64,000 bases of DNA. Source: Cyprinodon diabolis (lineage: Eukaryota > Chordata > Actinopteri > Cyprinodontiformes > Cyprinodontidae). The stretch covers positions 12,367,479-12,431,478 of the forward strand of contig CM060068.1 in NCBI GenBank assembly GCA_030533445.1. Direction: 5' to 3'. Shown piece after piece: positions 21,151 to 34,534 of this stretch. Below the pieces are notes generated by a model, which saw nothing but the letters and a program-made list of their open reading frames with translations, did not search any database and was not told the DNA's origin. A program made the translations under genes and the position numbers. How positions within the stretch are numbered: position 1 is the first letter of the stretch; every line of letters begins with the position of its first letter.

Positions 21151-24100
21151 ATCTAGGGTCTAGGGAAGCAATGTGAGTAAAATAAAGTCATTATATTCCA
21201 GAAACCAGTTGGAGATGCTTTAGCCACACAATCCATTTGTCATTGCTATAACAAAGCCTAGTGCTGCAAAGCTGGCTAATCCACTTAAGTCAATGGTTGC
21301 AGGTCTGTCACAGCCTCTCTTGAAGGGTCAGGGGTAGTAACAGGTTGATTTAAAGTTCCCCTGCTATCTTTGCACCTTTGAAAAACTTAAAGCTGTAAGG
21401 TTTCTAACACCCAGCTTGAAGTGTTTTGTGAACGGGTCTAGAAATTTGTTAGACCATCAGTCTTTTATAATGCTAAAAGCTTATGGCATTTCTTTATCAC
21501 AGCACGAGTTCTTTCATGCATCATAAAATTATCGTTCCTGTTTTTGTTACCCTCACTATCAGAGACCTGAAATACAGAAGCATGCTGTTATGATTTTAAC
21601 ACTGAAAGATTCAACCTCAGGGGAAAAAATACAATGCATTGAAAAAACAAAAAGAAAAAAAGAAAAGTATTCGGTTGCTATTAAATAAATCTGTTAGCTC
21701 AGACAGCAAATGGGGATAAGCTTTTAACACTGAGAAACGTTTTAGTAGCTTTAAGGTGGTATTTTCAAGGTTTTTTTGTTATCCTCTTAATATCCACCTT
21801 ATTTCTGGGAAATTTGCCTATTTTGCATACCCAGATGGAAAAGCAAATAACTGAGGAACTGTAAGCTCAAATTACATGTGATATACGTTACTTGAAAGCT
21901 AAAACCTTCTAGTTTCTGAATATATATATGAAAATTGGGTGAGTAAAACACCCAAGCTGCATAAAGCCCAAGCTGCATCAGTTCAAACAAGACTTAAAGT
22001 TTTTTTTTTTTATTCTCGAAAATTATAAGTCTTTTTTGAACAGCAGTAATAAAGACATGCTTGCTTGTTGTGGCTGCTTTGTCATGCTACATTTTGACAT
22101 GCTGCTATAATTGTACTTTGGTGCTCGCTATGTCCACAAAATGACCTAGGTGGTTGAATTGTGGAGAATCTAAGCTTTCCAACGATGTCTACCATGTTTA
22201 TATTGGTAAACATTTTACCAGTTTAATTTTCATGCATTCTGAGTTATCATTTGAAAACACATTAAACCGGTGGGTTTTGAGAGTTTATTTATACATGTGC
22301 TGACAGAGCTAGTTTAAACTAAGTGATTTATTTTCAAGGCCCTATCTTTCAAAAGTAACTTGAATTCTACTATAACCAAATTATACATTTTTCTATTTGC
22401 AGTTGTTTTCTGCCAAGAAATTGATTTAAATTTTATCACCACAATTGCTGTTCTGTGATAGTACCTAATAGAAAGAAAAATGTATAATTTTCATTGAATT
22501 ATAAAGTTTATGCACATTTAAATAATACAGAAATTATACAGCTATAGATTAATGTTGGCATGTTTGGCCTAATGAATTCATAAAATAATATAGCTATTAG
22601 CAAAGCTAATATGTAGGCATCTCCAAACTTTAAAGTGTCAAAAGCCATTTTTATCTTAAGTCCATGTAAATTAAGCTTATTTAGACCCGAAAATGTTTCT
22701 TGTCCTTTGACAAAATACAAGTTATTATTTATATTTAAAGAGAAAGAAAAACCGAGAATAGATGCATTTTGTTCATTTGGATGTTGATATTTATAGAAAA
22801 GAATTTTTAAAAAAATAACATAGTTTCAAATCTAATAAAAGAAATAGCTAATAAATAGGAAGTAACTATTTGGGTCTGTCCTAGAAGATTCCCTGGACAC
22901 AGTGCAGGTTACCATTACCAGGAAGTTGATTAAAGAAAAGAAAATGTTGGGCAATGTCTCCCAAACCATGCATGGAAGATTTGAGAAATATTCAGCATCA
23001 CAATGGCTGCACAAATCCTTCTTCCCTTCTGCTGTTACACATTATAATCGCTGCTCCCATGAGGCCAAATAAGTGGGCACAGCCATGCTTTTAGTTGCCC
23101 AGTTTCTTTATATGGTCAAGAGCTGCTTCTTAGCATTCCATTATTTTTATTGTTTCTAATGTTCTTATTTCTTAATAACATCTGTTTACATTAGCCCTTT
23201 CATCTGCAAATATGACAAATACTAATGCAGTTCTCTTTTACCTGCTCTAAAAGTGCTTTTCTACATTAATGTTTATTTGCACATTTTTGTGTTATTGTTC
23301 TTATCTTTCTACATTGTCCGCTGTTTGTCTTTTGTAACTTTAACATTTCTCATTTTCAGCTGAATAGTATGCAATTTTTATGAATAATTTATTTAACAAT
23401 TCTGTTTTTTTTCTTCATATTATTAAATCTTGTCTGTATCTACAAGCTCTTTTTTCTATCTACTATTCTATTCTATTCTGTTCTACTTTCTAAACAGACA
23501 ATAATATTTTGCCATTAAATGTCTTGACAAAAGGATAGTTTTGCATTTCATTACATTAAACTAGTAATGCACATACTATAAGAATAGAAGTTGTGGTATT
23601 TGTTACCTGGGAAATTCAATCTTAATACACAGCACTACAAAGTATGCAATTTTTAAAAGGGCTCAGTTGTTGAATGACCTAATTGCTATTGTTTATGAGG
23701 TTGTTCATGTGTAGCACCAATGTGGACTTTGGCTTGCTAGCCTTTTGTTGTCATTATGAATAATTACAAAGTTAAAGCCAATTTGGACTTAGATTTAAAT
23801 CCTTAAACCCTCAGTTTTAAATTGACCCTAATTATGATGAGTTAGAGAGTTAAATGTTAAATGTAATCATAATTAAAGTTTAAATGGCTAATAAAAAATA
23901 TCATTTTGAGAACTAAGTTCTTTGACCTTTACCAGATGTTTTGTTGGATTAAGTGCCTCCTCCAAATGCTTTAGAAAAAAACATATTTAAACACACCTCA
24001 GTATCACCAGCACCTTGTGATCTGTGAAAGTGTTACAGAAATAAAAAGTATAAAATAAAATGTGCTTCACTTAAAATGTTCTCACCTGATTGATTGTGTG

Positions 24101-24363
24101 TTGTTAATCCCACAATAAAATAATTAATGTCAGTTAAAAACTACATTTAATTCCCCGACAGGTCTGTCATACTATGCCATTCAAAAACTTCCAATGCCCA
24201 ACCTTGTGGCATTGGAAATCAAATAACTTTTGGATTGACATATATTGTTCTGTGAAAAAAAACATCAAACCGGCAATATCTTAGGCCAACGAATAAAACG
24301 GCAAATCCAACTCAAATCATGGTGAAACAGAACAAAAACTTCCATTTAAAATCTAAGAATGTA
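21151..24363. other. AT-rich DNA without recognised gene
   Basis: No exon or RNA gene recognised. About 22140-22290 has gctttccaacgatgtctacca and ttggtaaacatttt words that recur in fish repeats, but no element can be delimited. Confidence 0.35.
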
Positions 24364-25966
24364 CAGGTAAAAGCCAGTAAATTAGAATATTTTGAAAAAC
24401 TTGATTTACTTCAGTAATTGCATTCAAAAGGTGTAACTTGTACATTATATTTATTCAATGCACACAGACTGATGCATTCAAATGTTTATTTCATTTAATT
24501 TTGATGATTTGAAGTGGCAACAAATGAAAATCCAAAATTCTGTGTGTCACAAAATTAGAATAGTGTATAAGGGTTAAATTTCGAAGACACCTGGTGCCAC
24601 AAACTAATCGGCTGATTAACTCAAAACACCTGCAAAGGGCTTTAAATGGTCTCTCAGTCCAGTTCTGAAACCTACACAAACATGGGGAAGACTTCAGATT
24701 TGACAGCTGTCCAAAAGGCGACCATCGACACATTGCACAAGGAGGGAAAGACACAAAAGGTTATTGCTGAAGAGGCTGGCTGTTCTCAGAGCTCTGTGTC
24801 CAAACACATTAATAGAGAGGCAAAGGGAAGGAAAAACTGTGGTCAGAAAAAGTGTACAAGCGATAGGGATCACCGCGCCCTAGTCAAGATTGTGAAAAAA
24901 AACCCATTCAAAAATTTGGGGGAGATTCACAAGGAGTGGACAGCTGCTGGAGTCAGTGCTTCAAGAACCACCACCAAGAGACGCTTGAAAGACATGGGTT
25001 TCAACTGCCGCATACCTCGTGTAAAGCCACTGTTGACCAGGAAACAGCGCGAAAAGCGTCTCACCTGGGGTAAGGAAAAAAAGAGCTGGACTGCTGCTGA
25101 GTGGTCCAAAGTCATGTTTTCTGACGAAAGCAAATTTTGCATTTCCTTTGGAAATCGAGGTCCCAGAGTCTGGAGGAAGACAGGAGAGGCACAGGATCCA
25201 CGTTGCCTGAAGTCTAGCGTAAAGTTTCCACCATCAGTGATGGTTTGGGGTGCCATGTCATCTACTGGTGTCGGTCCACTCTGTTTCCTGAGATCCAGGG
25301 TCAACGCAGCCGTCTACCTGCAGGTTTTAGAGCACTTCATGCTTCCTGCTGCTGACCTGCTCTATGGAGATGGAGATTTCAGGTTCCAACAGGACTTGGC
25401 GCCTGCACACAGCGCAAAATCTACCCGTGCCTGGTTTACGGACCACGGTATTTCTGTTCTAAATTCGCCAGCCAAATCCCCTGACCTTAGAAAATCTGTG
25501 GGGTATTGTGAAAAGGAAGAGACAGAATGCCAGACCCAAAAACGCAGAAGAGTTGAAGGCCACTATCAGAGCAACCTGGGCTCTCATAACACCTGAGCAG
25601 TGCCTGAAACTCATCGACTCCATGCCATGCCGCATTAATGCAGTAATTGAGGCAAAAGGAGCTCCAACCAAGTATTGAGTATTGTACATGCTCATATTTT
25701 TCATTTTCATACTTTTCAGTTAACCAACATTTCTAAAAAATCCCTTTTTTGTATTAGCCTTAAATAATATTCTAATTTTCTGACACACGGAATTTTGGAT
25801 TTTCATTTGTTGCCACTTCAAATCATCAAAACTAAATGAAATAAACATTTGAATGCATCAGTCTGTGTGCAATGAATAAATATAATGTACAAGTTACACC
25901 TTTTGAATGCAATTACTGAAATAAATCAAGTTTTTCAAAATATTCTAATTTACTGGCTTTTACCTG
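24364..25966 (+). mobile_element. Tc1-like DNA transposon, second subfamily, inactivated
   Basis: 1603-bp element between TA duplications (24362-24363 and 25967-25968). The terminal inverted repeats are about 200 bp, start CAGGTAAAAGCCAGTAAATT, and differ at about five positions between ends. The tips differ from the element at 8313-9924, but the transposases are clearly related, so two subfamilies are present. An aaattagaatat word occurs at the outer and the inner end of each arm (IR/DR layout). Confidence 0.95.
24646..25678 (+). pseudogene. Tc1-like transposase pseudogene with 8-bp deletion
   Basis: The frame opens at 24646, with the likely true start at MGKTSDLT (24682), and reads well through the helix-turn-helix region (VIAEEAGCSQSSVSKHI), the first catalytic Asp (MFSDESKF) and the second (FQQDLAPAHS). 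At about 25489 the expected DLNPIENLWG coding sequence lacks eight bases between CTT and GAA, which removes N-P-I and shifts the frame just before the catalytic Glu. The remainder (ENLWGIVKRKRQ up to APTKY and TGA at 25676-25678) is still open in the shifted frame. Apart from the deletion the gene is preserved, so loss of function is probably recent. Confidence 0.93.
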
Positions 25967-26049
25967 TATATATCGGTTAAAAAATGTTGTCTAAACTAGT
26001 ACAAATAAATTAAACTAATCTACTATGCACACAAAAGGAAAAGAAAAAA

Positions 26050-26275
26050 AATGTAAATCCCTTTATTGTCCCACAATGGGGAAATTCGTTCTCTGCATTT
26101 TGACCCATCTACTTTAGGGGGCAGTGGGCTGCCATTGTGTGGCGCCCGGGGAGCAATCAGGGGTTAAGGATTTTACTCAGGAAACCCGGAGTGGAGGCTG
26201 TGAGGATCAAACCGGGTACTTGCAAACTTCTCACAGCGCAAGCGCACTGCTCTACCACACCAGGCCAACTTTCCC
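26050..26275 (-). mobile_element. tRNA-derived SINE, antisense
   Basis: In reverse complement: a tRNA-like head with ggtgtggtagagcagtgcgc (box A-like) and ggtttgatcctcac (box B-like), then cccttaacccctgattgctccccg and caatggcagcccactg, and a tail with gaatttccccattgtgggac followed by aataaaggg. The body is shared with the SINE at 862-1085. Confidence 0.75.
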
Positions 26276-26819
26276 CCAAAAACGAATAAAAAATGGTTAA
26301 AAAAACCATAATCTATAAAGTGATATCACAATTTGGCATGAAGTTTATGTTTGACAACTGAACTTTATCTTGAACTTGAGTTGAGTTTGGAATGAGGGCA
26401 ACGGGAACCATTTAAACCAATCCAATTCAAATCAAAGGAGGCTTTAATACTAATTAATGGAAGCACTTATAGCCATTTCTAAATACTAATTAAGAAGTGG
26501 CAAAATTATAAATCATTCCCATGTTGTTTTCAAGCAATAATATTTTCCTGTTGCTGTCTTGTTAGGGACACCAGCTGAAATAGTATATGTTTCTATAGCT
26601 GCGCTTTGTTTATAGCTAAATAAATAAAGAAAGCACATCTGTTTCTTGCTTGTACGTGAATGTGGTGAGTTTGCATGGTCTACTCTGCATTCTGTACATA
26701 CTCAGTCAGCTCAATCTATTTCCAGACTTTCTGGCAGAAGGTTGTTGTGGCCAGTAAAAGAAAAGGGACTAAAATTTACACAAAACAAAACAGCAACAAC
26801 AAATATATGAAGCTACACC
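26276..26819. other. No recognised gene
   Basis: AT-rich. The part at 26400-26520 contains repeated actaattaa words separated by non-repetitive sequence and could be regulatory, but there is no direct evidence. Confidence 0.3.
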
Positions 26820-27260
26820 AAGTTTAACTGTATAGTACAATTCAATACACGGACAACCCAAAATGCTTTACATGAATAAAACAGTACAATAGAAATAGCA
26901 TTAAAGCAGAATTAAAGCAAAAACGAAGATAAAAGCAGGACAAAACAGGTAGTAAAGCAAACAAAATCAATGTTATCACAACCTTCAACTAATAATTTAA
27001 CTTCAGGAGTCAAAGGCAGCTCTGAACAACTGGGTTTTTAACTTTGACTTAAAAGAACTCAGGCTTTCAGCACTTTTACAGATATCTGGAAGTTTGTCCC
27101 AGATAAGTGGAGAATAGGAACTAAATGCTGCTTCTCCATTTAGAACTAAATACAGAAAGAACTGTATCTACCTATTTTCATTGACACATGTCCTCCCAGG
27201 AAGGAGGAGTGACAGCTAGGATTCCTGTGATATTATAGAATTGTGAGACTTGTTTTTATT
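26820..27260 (-). repeat. Teleost LINE-like dispersed repeat fragment, antisense
   Basis: Contains gtacaattcaatacacggac, aatgctttacatgaataaaa, aggcagctctgaacaactggg and gtttgtcccagat, then gctgcttctccattt. This chain of phrases is one of the most frequent fish repeats in my recollection (3' portion, reverse orientation). Boundaries are approximate. Confidence 0.55.
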
Positions 27261-29130
27261 TGGGAGGAGGTACATATGAACATCCTTTTTCTCTGACCAA
27301 GTAAAGAATACACTTTCAAAGAAACCTTGAATCCATTGCTAGTATGGCATTCCATTTGTGTACCAATTAAATATAGCTATACCAAAAAAAAGGTTAGCCA
27401 ACCTAACCAAGCTTCTGCAAAAAAATTATCTCAAAGAGTAATAGATTCCCCAACACAAGAGTCTCTGAACATGACAACTAGGTCGCTTTTCTTTCACTGC
27501 TTGAATAAAATAGCCCCCAACCAACGCCCCAGCAAGGGTAATTTTGTTATTTATACTATTAAATTTACAACTCATGAACTTGTGATTTGTTTTCCTGAAT
27601 TATTGATTCATACTCCTAAAATTTGAGATAGATTCGTGTAAATTTGTGATTTGTACTTGTAAAAATTAGATCTATACTCCTGATAAAACTTGAGATTTTT
27701 TTTTGTAAATTTATAATTCACTCATAAATGTATTATCCATATCCAGAAATTCCTGATTTATACTTGTAAATATTTTATTTTTTATTTGTAAATATGCTTG
27801 TATTGTTAACAAGTTGTAATTATTCACAACATCTAAACTTTTATTCTCACAGGTGAAACATCTGATATAATTTAAGTTGTCAACAAGGAAAAAATAAATA
27901 TTTTAAATTTAAAAAACACATAATTTGAACACTGCAGCCATGCATGCCTACTCAGTGTGCAGACAGGCAGTAGCACACTCCAGCTATTAATGAGTGCGGC
28001 TGTCATGTAACTTATTGGGCCTATCTGTGTATCAGAATGGTTCAAGTAAGAGGAGCAGAGAAAAATAGCTTTCAACATACCCTTTTTAACTTTCTTTTAT
28101 CTTGTTTTTGTTTTATCTTGGATGCCTAAATTCTTGAGTTATAATAGGCCAATAAGCCTAATATGACAGCTTTTATTTGTAAAGTTGATGGCTACAAAAG
28201 GGTCACTTTGATCTTGTAATATGAGCTTTGAATCTTTAATTTAATTTTTTTTTCCCTTTTTTCTCACACGCCCTTACTAGGCCCTAATATGTCTACATAG
28301 TCCGTTTAACCATGCTAAATTGTACGTCTGCCATTTTAGCTGCTAATACTAAAGCTAAAAACACCTAATGCTGAGATGCTAGTCATAATTTTTGCTGTGT
28401 ATACAATACAGCTCATCTTATTGGGGCAACAATTATGAATATGCAAATATGCCATCAACTCTCACACACACTTTAATATTTGTATCAGTGGTTTTTCAAA
28501 GCATATGTGAGCGTTTGCTAATTAGAACCACAGATGCCTTTTCCTTTGCTGTAAATATTGTTGTAACTCCATAGATATTGTTAAGCAACCATCTTGCTTG
28601 TCCATCTCCCCATTCAAACAGCCCATTTAATGGGTAGTTACCAGGACATTTCAAAACAGTCGTCCAAAAGGTTTATGATTTCATGAAGCCAAGTTTGCCA
28701 GATTCCAAATAAAAAAGGACACATATACATTGAGCTGTGATCTAACTAGACAGCTATTTGAAAATGTGCCAATGAGAAAAACTATTTTGATTATCTTGAC
28801 CTCTTTCATTTTTTTATGTTTGTTTTGGGTTATACACAGAAGCGATATACACTGTCTGCTGTTAAAGTAGGAATTCATGATGCAGTGTTTCCAATCATAT
28901 GTATGGATTTGCTCTGGCAACTCTAAGCCTAATAGAAAATAGTTTCTTCATAAGTGGACTAAAGGGATGGAAAGATGGAAGGAAGATGGTCATGAAAGAA
29001 GAAACTTATTTAGAGTTAGTTTAGAGTTTAGTTAATTTCATTTTTTGTTATTTTTTGTAAATCCTAGCATAATCAAAAAAAAGTAACTGTGGTTTTTAGA
29101 TTTCAATTTCTGAAATGATTAAAGAAAATG
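27261..29130. other. AT-rich DNA without recognised feature
   Basis: No exon or RNA gene recognised. About 27580-27830 consists of loosely repeated attatactcctaaaatttgagat-like units and looks like degenerate tandem DNA. Confidence 0.35.
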
Positions 29131-29270
29131 GACGGCACGGTTATACATGTTGTAGCATGGTTGTCCTCCAGGAAGAAAGTTATAGGCTGGATTACCGACC
29201 CAGGACCTTCCTGCATAGAGTTTGCATGTTTTCCGCATGCATGTTAGGATACTTCAGTTTCGACCTAAAG
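29131..29270 (+). mobile_element. Decayed tRNA-derived SINE, sense
   Basis: Reads gacggcacggttatacatg, then cagg/aagaaagttataggctggatt, then accttcctgcatagagtttgcatgttttccgcatgcatg. It aligns by eye with the very common fish/tetrapod type ggcggcacggtggtgtagtgg, ending in tgtggagtttgcatgttctcc. Many substitutions: an old copy. Confidence 0.65.
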
Positions 29271-29769
29271 TCACACCTACAACCACTTACATGACAGTTA
29301 GGTTATTTTACGTCTGTAAATTTTTTAATTCGTATTAATCAAGCTAGTTGTTGGTAGTTTTGTAAATATATCATAGTTTTTGTAAACATAGACTTTAGGC
29401 TAGTGTGTGTTTGTCTATTCACTTTAGACGTATGAAAGTTTCTCATGAGAAAAAATAAAACAAGTCAGTGAGAAAGAAAATGTTAACAAGACAACATTAA
29501 TAAACATTAATAAACTCAGCCACAGAAGGCAAAATATAAATTGCAGGGCAAAGTAAAGTAAGTAAACAAAATAGTCAAAAAGTCAAACATCCGTAGTCTA
29601 GTCATCTTTTTAACTGCCAAAAACACTGTTTATACGAAATTAAAATCAGTTATCCTATTAATTCCTAGTTATATAAACTGCTGAAGTTATTGAAAAACAG
29701 TTTAACTTAACACAGCAACTTCAGTATAGTGAACACTTCATATCAACAACACTTTTTTTTGAATTTTTA
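29271..29769. other. No recognised feature
   Basis: AT-rich sequence between two SINE fragments. Confidence 0.35.
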
Positions 29770-29950
29770 GAGCACTAGTGGCTCGTTTTTTTTAATGCAA
29801 GGCTGACAGGAAAGGGGGTATGAGAGAGGGGGAGAGACATGCGACAAAGGACCACAGGACGGATTCGAACCCGGGTCAGCCACGTCAAGGACTAAGGCCT
29901 CCGTACATGGGTTGTGCAAGCTATCCACTGCACCACCTGCACACCCCACA
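29770..29950 (-). mobile_element. tRNA-derived SINE, antisense
   Basis: In reverse complement the head is ggtggtgcagtggatagctt, followed by a good box B, gggttcgaatccgtcc, then tgtggtcctttgtcgcatgt, a ctctccccctctctcatacc block and ctttcctgtcagcc. Box B is intact, so this is a younger SINE than the one at 29131. Not a tRNA gene, since the acceptor stem does not pair. Confidence 0.75.
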
Positions 29951-31980
29951 TCATCAAAACCTACGCTTATTTTTATGTAAGAATTTATGTATGAATTTGA
30001 TTGAATCTTTGGAGTATGCTCTGTTTACTATGGTGAGTGCCACAAATCAATTAACCTTATTAAATGATAAGAATTTCAACTCATGAAAAAAAAAAATGGT
30101 TATGCATCATTACTTTGTTAAAACTGGACATAAATACAGGATTTATTTAAAAAATAGTCTTATTCTATGGACCTTAGTTAAATATTGTGTTTTGATTTAA
30201 TTAATAAAATATATAATTATTTCATAAGTTGATCAATTATTTCAGCATTAATTAAGTTAAACTTTCACACATCCATCAAAGGTGAGGAGGCGGGACTAGG
30301 GCCACTCTTACAGCAACCCTGAAGTGAGATAGGCTGATACTGAGAAAAACAGACAATTTATTCCTGGTTTCCTTTTACTAAAAAAGTTATCGGAATCACT
30401 GGAAAAATGAGAAACATATTAATAAACATGTTGCAATTTATTTACAGCAAATATGTGTTCAAATCGAGCCTCTATATCCCTGGTTTGGTCTGAAATATAT
30501 CTAATAAACTTATGAAAGACCCTGCTGTGGTTGAATCTGGTGGGAGCTGTCAAAGCTTCAGCTGAAACAGTTAGTCCTGCTCACTGACTAACGCCAGCTC
30601 ACACTCTCTCATTAACTTTTTCAACACCACACTGTGGATATAGAGACGGGAATTGCTCACTCAGTGTGCTCACTCAGTTGTACATACAAGAATCTAGCTA
30701 AAATGTTCACATTACAGTACAAAAACAAAACAAAACAACAACAAAAAAGTATTATCTTAGTTGTATTATCTTAATCAATGACAAGCAGCCAATCAGACGT
30801 CAGGGTTTCTTTTCACACAGAATTGACGCAGTTTCCGCTCTCTTACTGATGGATATGTCACAGTTTAAATTTATTCATGGTATGCCTCAGTGCAGGAACA
30901 TAACATCAATTATTGAATTGTGAAATTACAATATAAAGCTCTTAAAATAAAATATATATTTTTAAATGTCTTTTATATTTTTACACATTCAATAAGCTGA
31001 CATCTCTATACAATGTGAAAATAGTGAGCAAATATCAATGATGTGTAAAACTTTGATAGAACAAGAGGTCAGAATTGCACATGACCAACAACATTACACT
31101 TTTTGAAATATGCATGGAGCCATTCCCACAGAATTATTCAGCATTAAACTCTAATCAAATTGACAGCCTCCTCTTGTTTGACTGCATGAAGAAAGGCTCA
31201 TTGTTTTCACCGACTGGCTCTTTTCACTTGGTTTCTCAACTACTGTACTGTCAGTGGATTAAAGGGAATATTTTTGTAAGCTCGCTGCCTTGGCAATGAA
31301 GACAGCATATGGGATGCTGTGCCGTGCCTGGGCAAGTCCAACATCCAAACTTGGTGGGGTTTAAAACAAAAATGTTTATTTCTTGCATTATGGATCTCAG
31401 CAGATTCAAACATTAATGCTGACCTGATCATTTTGGTGTATAGATCGTAATATAGATGTACACTCTTGATTTTCAAAAGAGTGTAAAAAGTGCTATGAAT
31501 CATAATCAATTTTCATGTTTTTTTTTCCACAGAACAGAATTGAACTTCCTCTTACCGTAACCAAACCTCCCATCACAGTGGAATGGATGATGAGCTCCAT
31601 CATTCACCCCATACAGTGGAGCTTAAATAACACAGTGTACCAGAAGAAAAACAAACAGATCTTTTCCTCAATTGTCTCTGATAGGCTGACAGGGTTTTGT
31701 GCAAATGACACACAGTGGATTTAAACCAACAGGGTAATTATTAATACAGCCTTACAGTGCTTGGACTTGCCAGCTCTGGCTCGGGGAGCCAGCTTGCGGT
31801 TTATTATCAGTCAAACACTTCAAACTCAGTCTTACTTTAGGCAACCTTACAAGGTGCCATATTAGGCACCAATCAGGCAGGCAGCAATAGGCCAACTTGG
31901 AGGAGAGAATAGGGAAATAAATAGAACATGCTACCTGAGCTACCTTTAAAATGTTAACACAATTTTTTTTGCTCTTTCTT
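29951..31980. other. Unassigned DNA, possibly with an old repeat
   Basis: 30270-30860 is less AT-rich (caaaggtgaggaggcgggac, cagccaatcagacgtcaggg) and may be an old dispersed element. 31090-31720 has complex sequence without open frames of family character. No exon was supported. Confidence 0.3.
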
Positions 31981-32025
31981 AGATGGATGTATTTCTCCAT
32001 AGCGTGTCCGGAGGAGCTGGCTTAA

Positions 32026-32084
32026 GTGGCTGGCTGGCTGGCTGGCTGGCCGGACGGACGGCCGGACGGATGGATGGATGGATG
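32026..32084. repeat. GGCT/GGAC/GGAT compound microsatellite
   Basis: Tandem tetranucleotides change from GGCT to GGAC and then GGAT along the array, a pattern made by replication slippage plus point changes. Confidence 0.9.
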
Positions 32085-32244
32085 CTTTTCATAGTGTGGG
32101 AAAATTGTGAGTGGCTATGTTTTAAAGCTTACAGGGGGTGTGATCATTTGAAATCAGGGTTGGGTTTAAAAAACTAATTTCTTATAATTCCATCTCAACA
32201 GTGTCACGATAAACAGAACCCTGCAGAAATGTTCTTACCGTTGA

Positions 32245-32965
32245 AGATTTTACATTTTGTCAATGCCATGGGCACCCTCCAATCAGTGGTGCTCATCTTA
32301 ATCATAGTTTCGCTCTGGTGGGTTACGCATCAGGAGAAATAGGTACAATGGTGATGGTGTTTGTCGGATCTTGAGTGTACAGCTATGACCCCCGTGTCTG
32401 AGTGTCAAAAACCAAAGTAAATTGTTTGTGGGGATTGGGCTGTACTAATGTGGAAGCTTCAGAGAACATGGTCTTGAGATGGTTGAAGGCTTGATCAGTG
32501 TAAGTGGTCCAGGTGAATGATTGTTTGGTGATATAAGATTGGTAATTGGACAGGTATCTGAGTGTAGTTCTTGCTAAAAAATGTCTCTAGAAGTTAGCAA
32601 AACCTAGAAAGCGTTGTAGTTGTTTATGCTCTCAAGTGTCTTCCATTCTTGAAAGGGCTGAATTTTGCTGGGATCTGCAAGAACCTGCTTGTTCTTAAAA
32701 ATGTAGAGAGAAAGATGACTGATTGTTTATGGAAGTCACATTTCTCAGCTTTAACACTGAATCAGTTCTAAAGGAGCTGTTGAATGACTTAGTGTATATA
32801 TGACGTTTGTAGTCCAAGAGGTTCCTTGAAAAGATTAAAATGTCATCTAGGAACACAAATATGGAAATTCAAAAAATCTCTGAATACAAAATTAATGACA
32901 GCTTGAAAGACGTATTGGGCATTGAAGAGAGGTTTTTGTTGTCATTTGGCATCACAATGTCTTTA
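32245..32965 (-). pseudogene. Ty3/gypsy polyprotein relic (RT to RNase H)
   Basis: Read on the minus strand across several frames, the order is that of a gypsy pol: AQYVFQAVINFVFRD, then IFVFLDDILIFSRN (the catalytic YLDD box as FLDD), then ADPSKIQPFQEW (the KIQ-EWP region after RT), then CTYFS and PPERNYD of the RNase H start, with remnants of the WLEGA box. Many stops and frameshifts separate these pieces and no LTR was identified nearby. It is an old, inactive fragment. Confidence 0.75.
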
Positions 32966-34534
32966 CCCACAGAGCTATTTTCTAGTTATGGTTTATTTAA
33001 GACAAAGAAATGCAAATGAGTTTATAAATAGATCTAGATATAAAATATTTGGTCTCAATCCTTTATTAATGCATTTTTGTAATAAAGATCACAATTCTTG
33101 TTGAAATCAAAATGTAAAACATTAACCAATGATGAAAAATGGGGCAGTAATGGTCTGGAAGTTTATATTGGCTAGGAAATGCCTGAACTTTTTTTAAAGT
33201 AATGGAATGCATTTTCACATTCTTTATAGAAGTACTGAGTTGCCGAGAAATATTTTTTCAGAAGCAGAATTCAAAAAGTTAAAGGCAGATTAAAACTTGC
33301 TTGTGATCTTTACAAATGTTAAGGAGGATCAGAGGGCAAAGGAGTTGCAAACTATCCTCTGCTGCCAAGGAAATAGTGTAACCTCCTACAGATTTATTGG
33401 CCAACTCTAGTTTACCAGAGGAATAGCTCTACTACCCCAAAGCCCTACTTAATTTTACCATTACTCAGGTTTGTGAGGACATGCCATGTTTTTAATTAAT
33501 GGCTGTCTGTACTACATATTAATTATTGACTAACACACTCTTAAAAGATACTAATTCACCAATGACCTTCAGATAGTATTAGCAATAAAGCTTTGAATGG
33601 CCAATACAGCCCATCAAAGTTGAGTTTTTCAAAAAAATCATTTTTAACAAAAATACAAGGCCCAAGTATTTTTATGATGTTTCTTTATCACTTGTGTTTT
33701 CTACATTTATTTTATGGTCTATCCTTTGACACTCTGCCTTTGTTTTTAAAAACAAACTAAAAGCTGGTGTTAGTGTTTTGGTAATTATTATTTAAAAATG
33801 TTATTTTAATAAAAACTTATGGAATGACACAATAGTTAAATTGAAAACTTATATCTAATATCTTTTAAACTAACTTATTAGATTTTAGATGCATTGTCTT
33901 CCCTAAATTTCTTATTTTGTTATTATGTTATTTTTATGCAATTGTAGCATTCTTCTTAGTCTTTGAAATACCTAAGTTTTCCCATAACTTACTCATAATC
34001 ATTTTAAACAGTAAATCAGATGCAATCATCAGTTAATCAGTTAACAAGTTGGGTGTTACACTTCGTATGGGGCCCACACAGATAACGTTGCCTATGGGCC
34101 TATTGTTGTTTCGTTAAGCCATTGCACAGATTGAACATTTTTTTTTCTAACAATCTTCCCAAGACTGACTGACCCAAAAGCAAAACAAAACAAATAATCA
34201 CATTTTCACAACTAAAGGTAAAAACTTTAATCTTTGTTGATTTTTGGCCAAATCCTAAAATTACAACAATTTTGCCATATAGTGTACGTGAGGGTTCCTC
34301 AGTTCTGGTCATTGAGGTCTGGTCTTCAGCACCTTCATTATGTGTTTTTGCTTTAACACATCAGGTGATTAACAGGACTCTGGAGAATTTGACTACAATC
34401 TGAAGAGGTAATTACCTAATGATTCAAGTGCTGAAGCAACAACACATGTAAAATGTGCAGAGCACTGGACATTACGTACCTAATTCCGAAGGTCTGGTAT
34501 TTGCTGAACAGCTTCACCTGAAAGCCCTTTGGGA
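32966..34534. other. AT-rich DNA without recognised feature
   Basis: No exon, RNA gene or delimitable repeat. 33300-33480 is more complex than its flanks. Confidence 0.35.

Noticed and set aside
29770..29950. Possible tRNA gene because of an intact box B (gggttcgaatcc)
   Set aside because: The acceptor and anticodon stems cannot be paired, and a SINE body follows directly.
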